The notes beneath the pieces are model-generated. The model saw nothing but the letters and a program-made list of their open reading frames with translations, was not told the DNA's origin and did not search any database. Shown one piece after another: positions 6,132-11,477 of a DNA stretch of 11,477 nucleotides (the stretch's first letter is position 1; each line of letters begins with the position of its first letter). The translations under genes and the position numbers were made by a program. Location of the stretch: assembly GCA_002432555.1 (NCBI GenBank), contig DJFO01000085.1:1-11477 (forward strand). The letters run 5' to 3'. The DNA comes from Marinagarivorans sp. UBA5870 (GTDB lineage: Bacteria > Pseudomonadota > Gammaproteobacteria > Pseudomonadales > Cellvibrionaceae).

Positions 6132-6836
6132 ATGAAAATTTATGTACTCAGCCTGGCCAGCGATTCCGCGCGGCGCGAGCAGCTTGTGCGTCAGCTCCAT
6201 GCCCTCGGACTGACATTTGAAATATTTGCCGCGGTGGACGGCCGCCAAGGGCTGTCGCAGGAGTATCAGGCACTCGTCGATTTCGCCTGCGCCCAACGCC
6301 GACTGGGTAGAAAGCTCGGCACCGGCGAGGCCGCCTGCGCGCTTTCTCACTCACTGATTTACGAAAAAATGTTGGCCGAGGGCCACGCCTGGGCCCTGGT
6401 GCTGGAGGACGACGTATCGGTGGACGGCAACTTGGTCGAGCTCCTTGCCAGCAAGGCGTATGAAGGTCACGATCTGCTGCTCCTCAACCATCGATTCAGC
6501 TACGTCTGGCGCTTTTCCAAATCCCGCCTGTTCGGCCAATTTTACTCCTACCGCCTGCTGCTGCCGTGCTGGATGACCGCCGGTTACCTGATCTCGCGCC
6601 AGGGGGCGCAGTACCTGTTGGAACACACGCGCCCGGTGCGCACCACCGCGGACTGGCCCGGCAACATTACCGAACTCGGTGCCCGCGTCTGTGTGCCCAC
6701 CCTGGTGCAACATCCGGAGGAGGGCATATCGAACCTGTCGTGCGAGCGATCGCGCGGCGACGGGCGCGACCGGTTTTTCAAGGCCGATTACTGGCGGCGC
6801 TGGATCCGCAAACGCATCAGCACGCGGATAGCGTGA
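6132..6836 (+). CDS. Glycosyltransferase family 25 (LPS/LOS biosynthesis type)
   Basis: A 234-residue GT25-family protein, the family of LgtB-like lipooligosaccharide galactosyltransferases, expected to transfer a sugar from a nucleotide donor at the inner face of the cytoplasmic membrane. Visible motifs: MKIYVLSLASDSARR at the N-terminus (the family's 'vinL..S..R' start), FAAVDG (32-37), GEAACALSHSLIYEKML (65-81), and the acidic motif LVLEDDVSVDG (89-99), whose EDD serves as the DxD-like metal/donor site. Donor and acceptor cannot be read from sequence. I chose the ATG at 6132; a GTG at 6123 is in frame, but the family domain starts at MKIYVL and neither start has a strong SD. An in-frame TAG at 6111-6113 excludes longer forms. 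It is the first gene of the + run, 61 bases before the next glycosyltransferase. Confidence 0.9.
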   Translation: MKIYVLSLASDSARREQLVRQLHALGLTFEIFAAVDGRQGLSQEYQALVDFACAQRRLGRKLGTGEAACALSHSLIYEKMLAEGHAWALVLEDDVSVDGNLVELLASKAYEGHDLLLLNHRFSYVWRFSKSRLFGQFYSYRLLLPCWMTAGYLISRQGAQYLLEHTRPVRTTADWPGNITELGARVCVPTLVQHPEEGISNLSCERSRGDGRDRFFKADYWRRWIRKRISTRIA

Positions 6837-6886
6837 TCCGTCCAGGTCTGGCATTCTGTGCCGTCGATAAGATACCCATTGCCAGC

Positions 6887-6892
6887 GAGGGG
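6887..6892 (+). promoter_or_regulatory. Ribosome binding site supporting a TTG start
   Basis: GAGGGG lies 5 bases before the TTG at 6898. There is no ATG or GTG near the domain start, and the paralogue on the - strand begins at the equivalent residues, so this site decides the start. Confidence 0.7.
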
Positions 6893-6897
6893 CAGCT

Positions 6898-7803
6898 TTG
6901 ATTTTTTTCCTTTTCTCTTACAACCGCGGTTCACTGCTGCGAAACTGCGTCGCCTCCTTTGAGCGATGCGCCCCCCCGGGGGCGACTTTAATTGTGTACG
7001 ACGACAACAGCAACGATCCGGAAACCCTCGCTGTTCTCGCGGACGTGGGACGGCGTCACCAGGTGCGCTCGCTCGGCGATACCGCATCCAAAAGCCAGCA
7101 CGGCGCGCTCTACACCAACATGCAGCGCGCAATCGATTCGCTGCCCGAGGACGACGAGCTGATCTTTTTTATTCAGGACGACGCCCAATTAATCCGGCCC
7201 ATAGGCGCGGACGATCTGACCTTTCTGCGGGACTATTTTGCAAGCAACCCGCGCGCCGGCTTTCTATCGCCGGTTTTCCAGCGGCGTATCACCAAACAGC
7301 GCACGCGCGATCGATTCGTTTATGATTCCGACTCGGGCGTTTACATCTGTCGGCACCACAGTAAAAAAGCCGTGGCGGGAGTTTATTACTCCGACATTTC
7401 CATCACCAGCAGCCGGCGTTTGCGCGAGCTTGGCTGGCGTTTCCTGCAGACGGAATACGATAACGAGCTCCAAGCAAAGGCCCATTTTCACGAAATGGGT
7501 TATCTCTTTGCTCCGCTCGCCATGCAGCTGCCCAACGCGCCGGCCTACCGCAGCAAAAAAAAGAGCTTGGCCTTTCGCTTGGCGGAAAAATGGAATCGTT
7601 CCGGGCTTTATGCATTTCGCTACATGACGGATACGGAAGTCGCCCAATTAAAAACCCGGCCGGTTGGCAAGGTTCCCGTAGCCGAAGATTATCTGGTGAC
7701 GGATCCCCCGCTGAAAACGCCCTGGATTTTTCACCCGCTGCGTCGCTCTAAGCTTCTGCGCAAACTCGATTTGCTGGAAACGTCTATCAAACGCCGATTT
7801 TAA
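6898..7803 (+). CDS. GT2-like (GT-A fold) glycosyltransferase, paralogue of the gene at 9715-10620
   Basis: A 301-residue putative glycosyltransferase with a GT-A type N-terminal half: FLFSYNRGSLLRNCV (residues 5-18), YDDNSND (34-40), and the DxD-like motif FIQDDAQLIRP (91-101). The C-terminal half has conserved aromatic/basic blocks that recur in the - strand paralogue (GVYYSDI against GAFYSDI; APAYRSKKKSLAFRLAEK against VPAFRGKTQTFALRWAQK; PVAEDYLVTDPPL against PYAEDFLSTDVPL; PWIFHPL against PWIYYPL). No membrane segment is evident. The start is TTG with a good upstream GAGGGG. The stop lies 13 bases before the next + gene, so the two are probably co-transcribed. The substrate is unknown; a role in a surface glycan is inferred from the neighbours. 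Confidence 0.85.
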   Translation: MIFFLFSYNRGSLLRNCVASFERCAPPGATLIVYDDNSNDPETLAVLADVGRRHQVRSLGDTASKSQHGALYTNMQRAIDSLPEDDELIFFIQDDAQLIRPIGADDLTFLRDYFASNPRAGFLSPVFQRRITKQRTRDRFVYDSDSGVYICRHHSKKAVAGVYYSDISITSSRRLRELGWRFLQTEYDNELQAKAHFHEMGYLFAPLAMQLPNAPAYRSKKKSLAFRLAEKWNRSGLYAFRYMTDTEVAQLKTRPVGKVPVAEDYLVTDPPLKTPWIFHPLRRSKLLRKLDLLETSIKRRF

Positions 7804-7816
7804 CGGACCTTTACCC

Positions 7817-8671
7817 ATGCAAGCTTCGGTCATTTTTTCAACTTATAATTCACCCGAATGGCTCGGCAAGGTGCTGTGGGGTTACAGCCAACAGACCCAC
7901 AAGGATTTTGAAATAATCATTGCGGATGACGGCTCGACAAAGGAGACCGCCGCGTTGATTGAGACCATGCGCCGGGAGACCGACCTCGTGATAAGGCACG
8001 TGTGGCAGGAAGACGACGGTTTTCAAAAGTGCCGCATTCTCAACAAAGCCATTCTGCACGCGCGGGCGGATTACGTGATCTTCAGTGACGGCGACTGCAT
8101 TCCGCGCGGAGATTTTGTCGCCACCCACCTGCGGGAAGCCGAGCCGGGCAAATATTTGTCAGGCAGCTACTTTAAATTGCCCATGAGCACGAGCAAAACG
8201 ATCACCCGCGACGATATCGTCAGCGGACGGTGTTTCGATAAAAATTGGCTCTACGCCAACGGGCTGCCGCGCCGCCGTAAAACCCTTAAAATATCGGCCT
8301 CGCCATTCTTTGCGCGGGTCCTCAATACCATCACCACCACGCGCTGCAATCTGAAAGGGTCCAACGCGTCCGCCTGGTTGAAAGACATACTGGCGGTGAA
8401 CGGTTTTGACGAGCGCATGCAATGGGGCGGCCTCGATCGGGAATTCGGGGTTCGCCTGGTCAACTTAGGAGTCAAACCCAAGCACGTGCGCTACAACGCG
8501 ATCTGCCTGCACCTGGATCATTCGCGCGGCTATAAAAATCCCGAGATGGTCAAGGCGAACAAGGCCCTGCGCAGATTTAACGAAAAAAATCGGGTCCACT
8601 GGACCGACTTCGGCATACGGCAGCTGATCGAAGCGGGTTATGTTGCGGACGATAAAGCCAAACCCCTGTAG
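7817..8671 (+). CDS. Family 2 glycosyltransferase with galactosyltransferase-type C-terminal domain
   Basis: A 284-residue GT2 enzyme. The N-terminal GT-A domain shows SVIFSTYNSPEWL (residues 4-16), IIIADDGSTKET (34-43) and the metal/donor motif FSDGDCIP (89-96). The C-terminal part carries the signature of the 'Glyco_transf_7C' domain: GSNASAWLKDILAVNGFDE (181-199), then QWGGLDREFGVRLVNLG (202-218), and HLDH (232-235). Such two-part proteins are common in LPS-core, capsule and exopolysaccharide loci. The likely reaction is transfer of a hexose or N-acetylhexosamine to a growing glycan at the cytoplasmic membrane face. The start is ATG with a GGA (7805-7807) 9 bases upstream. It is the last gene of the + run. 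Its TAG stop is formed by the first bases of a REP-like palindrome. Confidence 0.92.
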   Translation: MQASVIFSTYNSPEWLGKVLWGYSQQTHKDFEIIIADDGSTKETAALIETMRRETDLVIRHVWQEDDGFQKCRILNKAILHARADYVIFSDGDCIPRGDFVATHLREAEPGKYLSGSYFKLPMSTSKTITRDDIVSGRCFDKNWLYANGLPRRRKTLKISASPFFARVLNTITTTRCNLKGSNASAWLKDILAVNGFDERMQWGGLDREFGVRLVNLGVKPKHVRYNAICLHLDHSRGYKNPEMVKANKALRRFNEKNRVHWTDFGIRQLIEAGYVADDKAKPL

Positions 8672-8692
8672 GGGCGACCTTCGCGGTCGCCC
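8669..8692. repeat. REP-like palindrome between the convergent glycosyltransferase runs
   Basis: After GTAG, GGGCGACC (8672-8679) pairs perfectly with GGTCGCCC (8685-8692) around a TTCGC loop. The overall form, GTAGGGGCG-A-CC followed by its mirror image, resembles intergenic repetitive palindromes I know from many bacterial genomes. That is recall, and copy number cannot be tested in this window, where I see no second copy. It lies between two convergent operons and could act as an RNA-stabilising or terminating hairpin, but it has no T-run. The rest of the 114-base gap (to 8785) shows no clear terminator and no gene. Confidence 0.65.
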
Positions 8693-8785
8693 GTCTCGCA
8701 GTACGCACGATTTCGTCTTCGGCGCCTTTCGGACTTTTTAGATCGATCTTCGCCGGCGCGTTAACGGGCATCCGCAAGGGGTGCT

Positions 8786-9718
8786 CTAGGGGTCGAGGGT
8801 GTTTTTGATCAAGTCCAGATAGGAATCCACCTGCCAGAGCTGGCGCCCGCTGCTCTGGGAGTGAATGGTGATGTAATGGCACTGCTCCTCGTCTCGCAGG
8901 CGGCGAAATTCGGCGGTCAAATGCTGCGGATCACTGGCATCAAATAAATAGCCAATCGCTCTGGTATCCCGCCATTCCACGTCGCGGTGAAATTCCCTCA
9001 AATACTGTTTGTAGATGCCGAATTCCGACCAACGCCGCGGCGGCAGGTCGAGCAGTTGTTCCCACCAGGGTTTGCGCTGGTTCTGCTGCAAGTGGTCGAT
9101 GAGCCCGCGCAGTGCCGGTGCGTGCATGACAAAGGGGGTGTCGTAGTAACCGTCGTAAGTACCCGTGTTATTGAAAACCCGGCCAAACAACTGATGGGCG
9201 GTTTCCTGCCAATGCAATACCTTGCCGCGAATATTGGCTCCGCTCAGGATTTTTTGGTAACAGACGATCCTGCCCGGTGACAGAAAATCGGCCGCCTGCG
9301 CGTGCGGCGTCACCACCAGATCCGAATCCATGATCGCGACCGTATCGCTCGGTGCCTGCGCCGTAAAAGCCAGTTTGCTCAGCTGTTGCGTATGCCAGCC
9401 GGTGTAGCGCACCCAGCTCGGCCAATGAATGGTGCGCGCAAGGCTGCCGCCCCAGTTGGTGGCACGGCGCCCGAGGCGCTGCTGCCACGCGCGCGCCGCC
9501 CGGCGGCGGTGTTCCACATCCCCCGGCAGTATGTCCGCGCTCGAGTGCAGCACCACGCCCGGAAATTGCCGAAATAGTTCGAGGTCCTCGTGCTGCACCA
9601 CCACGTGGTGCGGAACCTCGGCAAACTGGGAGCGCTCGATGGAATGCCGCAGCAGCGCAAAATGGTTTTTGTCAGCGGACCAGGTAACCGTCAAAAGAAC
9701 TAAGGGCGGAGCGCTCAC
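8786..9718 (-). CDS. DUF6492-like putative glycosyltransferase
   Basis: A 310-residue protein whose layout fits the DUF6492 group of putative GT-A glycosyltransferases. It begins with a beta strand (PPLVLLTVTWSADKNHFALLRHSI), followed by GWHTQQLSKLAF (residues 107-118), the DxD motif VAIMDSDLVV (127-136), YDTPFVMHAPALRGLIDHL (192-210) and RWSEFGIYKQYLRE (229-242). The family assignment is from recalled motif pattern only. I chose the GTG at 9718 because it overlaps the TGA stop of the upstream gene in a GTGA (4-base) junction and has GGGGG (9724-9728) 5 bases upstream; the frame could also start at the GTG at 9730. It is the last gene of the - run and is translationally coupled to the preceding glycosyltransferase. 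Substrate and product are unknown. Confidence 0.8.
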   Translation of the reverse strand: MSAPPLVLLTVTWSADKNHFALLRHSIERSQFAEVPHHVVVQHEDLELFRQFPGVVLHSSADILPGDVEHRRRAARAWQQRLGRRATNWGGSLARTIHWPSWVRYTGWHTQQLSKLAFTAQAPSDTVAIMDSDLVVTPHAQAADFLSPGRIVCYQKILSGANIRGKVLHWQETAHQLFGRVFNNTGTYDGYYDTPFVMHAPALRGLIDHLQQNQRKPWWEQLLDLPPRRWSEFGIYKQYLREFHRDVEWRDTRAIGYLFDASDPQHLTAEFRRLRDEEQCHYITIHSQSSGRQLWQVDSYLDLIKNTLDP

Positions 9719-10620
9719 CTGGACCCCCACTTGCGGATTTTCAGCTCGATCGCGTTGAGCTGCTTGAGCCAGGATTTACCCTGCAAGGGATAATAAATCC
9801 AAGGCTGAGGCAGCGGCACGTCAGTGGACAAAAAATCCTCGGCGTAGGGCAGGCAGTCGATGTCGCGAGCGAGAAAAGCGCGGTTTTCATCGGCGCTCAG
9901 GTAGTGGATGGGATAAAAGCCGCAACGCCGGATTTTTTGCGCCCAGCGCAGGGCGAAGGTTTGGGTCTTGCCGCGAAAGGCCGGGACATAGGGCAGCCAG
10001 GCGGCGAAGGGATACGGCCAGTAGGCCATTTGCCGCAGTTTTTTCCGCGCCATCTCTTCGTTGCAGGATTCTCGCGGAATAAATCGCCATTCGGCCGCGC
10101 GCAGGGCCCCGGTGTGAAAAATACAGATGTCCGAATAAAAGGCGCCCGCTGCGCGCTGCAGACGATCGACGAAATAAACCCGCTTGTCCGGATCAAAACG
10201 CGTGAGTGACCGGTCGCGCTTTTTATTGCTGCCGCGCAGGAACGCCCCCTGGATAAAACAGGGTCCATGGTGGGCGAGGTATTCGCGCATGCGCACGAAC
10301 TCCGCCGCCTCGACGGGACGCACGAGTTGGGTGTCGTCTTGAAGGAAGCAGACTAATTCATCGTCCGCGCAAGCCTCGAAAGCGGCCTGCATATTGGCAT
10401 AGAGTCCGCCGTGCTTGGTGCCACCGTTTTTCTTCGGCTGCGGAGAGTGCACCGGATAGCGCTGTGCGAGTTGCGCGAGCAGCGCCCGTGTCTCAGCATC
10501 GCTGCTGTGATCATCAAAAATACGAATGGCGTTGCCCGGCGCGCAGTCTTCAATGGATTTCACGCAGTTTCGCAAAAACTCGCCGCGGTTGTAGGAAAAA
10601 ATCCAAAACACCATCGCCAT
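9715..10620 (-). CDS. GT2-like (GT-A fold) glycosyltransferase, paralogue of the gene at 6898-7803
   Basis: A 301-residue protein, the same length as its + strand paralogue and alignable end to end: FWIFSYNRGEFLRNCVKSIEDCAP (residues 5-28) against FFLFSYNRGSLLRNCVASFERCAP, FDDHSSD (35-41), KHGGLYANMQAA (69-80), FLQDDTQLVRP (92-102), GAFYSDI and PYAEDFLSTDVPLPQPWIYYPLQGKSW near the C-terminus. QDD is the probable DxD metal/donor motif. The paralogues are clearly diverged at residue level, so the duplication is not recent. The start is ATG at 10620 (a second ATG at 10614 is possible); SD signals are weak. It lies 10 bases after the upstream gene's stop and overlaps the downstream gene by 4 bases, so it is the middle gene of a tight operon. 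The substrate is unknown. Confidence 0.87.
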   Translation of the reverse strand: MAMVFWIFSYNRGEFLRNCVKSIEDCAPGNAIRIFDDHSSDAETRALLAQLAQRYPVHSPQPKKNGGTKHGGLYANMQAAFEACADDELVCFLQDDTQLVRPVEAAEFVRMREYLAHHGPCFIQGAFLRGSNKKRDRSLTRFDPDKRVYFVDRLQRAAGAFYSDICIFHTGALRAAEWRFIPRESCNEEMARKKLRQMAYWPYPFAAWLPYVPAFRGKTQTFALRWAQKIRRCGFYPIHYLSADENRAFLARDIDCLPYAEDFLSTDVPLPQPWIYYPLQGKSWLKQLNAIELKIRKWGSR

Positions 10621-10630
10621 GAGTATTTGC

Positions 10631-11461
10631 TCAGGTGCCTTTTAAGCGCGCGGCCGCGCGTCGAATCCAGCTGCGCAGGCCGGTATTGAGGGCACCGCCG
10701 GTATAACGCCCCTTGAAAACATGGCGAATGCGGTAAACCCCCGGAATATCCAAAGGCGTTCCCTGGGTGCGCAACAGCCAGCGGAAAGCGCGGTCTTCAT
10801 GGGCTTTACACCAGGTTTCCGAAGGGCGTTGATAGTAGCTCAAGCTAGCGCAATAGCCGCACGCACGCGCTACGTCGCCGTGCGTAATCTGCAGGGGGCC
10901 GGTGGCGCGGGTGCGGCGAAATTCTTCAAATTGGGTGGTGTCCACATCCACCACCTGCAAATTCTGCCAGTCGATCGCCAGCATGGGGTCTTCGCTGCTG
11001 AGCAGGGACGTGCAGCGCTCGACTCGCGGATAGACCAGCGCATCGCGCCGACCCTGCAGCGCTTGGTTGAGGACATCCAAGCAATTATCGCGAAACATCA
11101 AATCGCAATCGGTGAACCACACCCAATCCGCTCGGCTGTTCAAGGCCGCTTGGTTGCGGCCGATCGCGCGGCGAAACAGGGCCTGCCGCGGCAGCTCGCA
11201 CCAATTCCATTCCACACGCGGCACCTGCAAGGAGGCAAAGTAATTCAGCAGATCCACGGTTCGCTGATCCTCCCGACAATAATAAACCGTCATGGTGATA
11301 CGGGCCGTCCGCGGCGGAAAACGGACCAATGAGCTCAGCTGGTAAAGCAGGAAATGGGCGTAGTTCCAACAGTGGCTGACGATTTCGATGTGCAGCTCAC
11401 CGGTCCTGGCGGCGCGCGCGGCGGGCGGCGGCAATGCCCGCTCAAACCAGCTGGCGGGCAC
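10631..11461 (-). CDS. GT-A type glycosyltransferase, start uncertain, possibly partial
   Basis: A putative glycosyltransferase of about 276 residues in the visible frame. The domain starts at LHIEIVSHCWNYAHFLLYQLSSL (residues 23-45) and continues with TVYYCREDQRTVDLLNYF, then RRAIGRNQAALNSRADWVWFTDCDLMF (97-123), where DCD (118-120) is the DxD motif and RNQAA a typical donor-side block. C-terminal KAHEDRAFRWLL (219-230) and YRIRHVFKGRY (243-253) resemble the acidic and His motifs that complete GT2 active sites. The GTG at 11461 is only the outermost start inside the window: the frame remains open to the right edge, and the first roughly 20 residues are Ala/Pro/Arg-rich, so the true start may lie in or beyond this stretch. 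It is the first visible gene of the - run, with 10 bases before the next gene. Confidence 0.82.
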   Translation of the reverse strand: MPASWFERALPPPAARAARTGELHIEIVSHCWNYAHFLLYQLSSLVRFPPRTARITMTVYYCREDQRTVDLLNYFASLQVPRVEWNWCELPRQALFRRAIGRNQAALNSRADWVWFTDCDLMFRDNCLDVLNQALQGRRDALVYPRVERCTSLLSSEDPMLAIDWQNLQVVDVDTTQFEEFRRTRATGPLQITHGDVARACGYCASLSYYQRPSETWCKAHEDRAFRWLLRTQGTPLDIPGVYRIRHVFKGRYTGGALNTGLRSWIRRAAARLKGT

Positions 11462-11477
11462 CCACCCGCCGGCCGCC

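Noticed and set aside
8711..8750. Terminator with a TTTTT tail between the convergent glycosyltransferase genes
   Set aside because: The best stem before the T-run (GTC..GAC, 8716-8735) is only three to four pairs, too weak to call.

Overview
The window looks like chromosomal DNA of a GC-rich gammaproteobacterium. It carries a class I (CyaA-type) adenylate cyclase, a family typical of gammaproteobacteria, next to a SapC-family gene and a block of surface-sugar glycosyltransferases. That combination fits a marine or polysaccharide-degrading lineage such as the Cellvibrionales, but this placement is inferred from family content, not from a database match. I see no rRNA, tRNA, CRISPR array, transposase or phage gene.

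Layout. Positions 1-1838 (+) hold the 3' part of a large, probably exported beta-repeat protein whose start lies outside the window. A strong bidirectional terminator (about 1848-1880) separates it from a convergent sapC-like gene (1919-2662, -). A 346-base divergent intergenic region (2663-3008) with short direct repeats, a candidate promoter and an inverted repeat leads into cyaA (3009-5960, +). From 6132 to the right edge the window is a glycosyltransferase island. Three genes on + (a GT25 enzyme, a GT2-like enzyme, and a GT2 enzyme with a galactosyltransferase-type C-terminal domain) converge on three genes on - (in transcription order: a DCD-motif glycosyltransferase running to the right edge, a GT2-like enzyme, and a DUF6492-like putative glycosyltransferase). 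Between the two runs lies a REP-like palindrome at 8669-8692.

How the genes fit together. CyaA makes cAMP and is a global regulator gene. The six glycosyltransferases probably build part of a cell-surface glycan (lipooligosaccharide core, O-chain or a glycosylated surface protein). No polymerase, flippase, ligase or nucleotide-sugar gene is present here, so the product cannot be named. The two runs each contain one copy of a roughly 301-residue paralogue, so the island has grown partly by duplication. The close packing of the - run (gaps of 10 and -4 bases) and of the last two + genes (13 bases) indicates operons.

Most notable points: a perfectly in-frame triplication of a 42-bp unit inside cyaA where the E. 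coli enzyme has one copy; dyad-symmetric sites before both cyaA and the glycosyltransferase run; a REP-like palindrome whose first bases supply the stop codon of a glycosyltransferase; and CPxC motifs bracketing the repeat region of the partial surface protein. I found no clear evidence of a wholly new multi-gene system.
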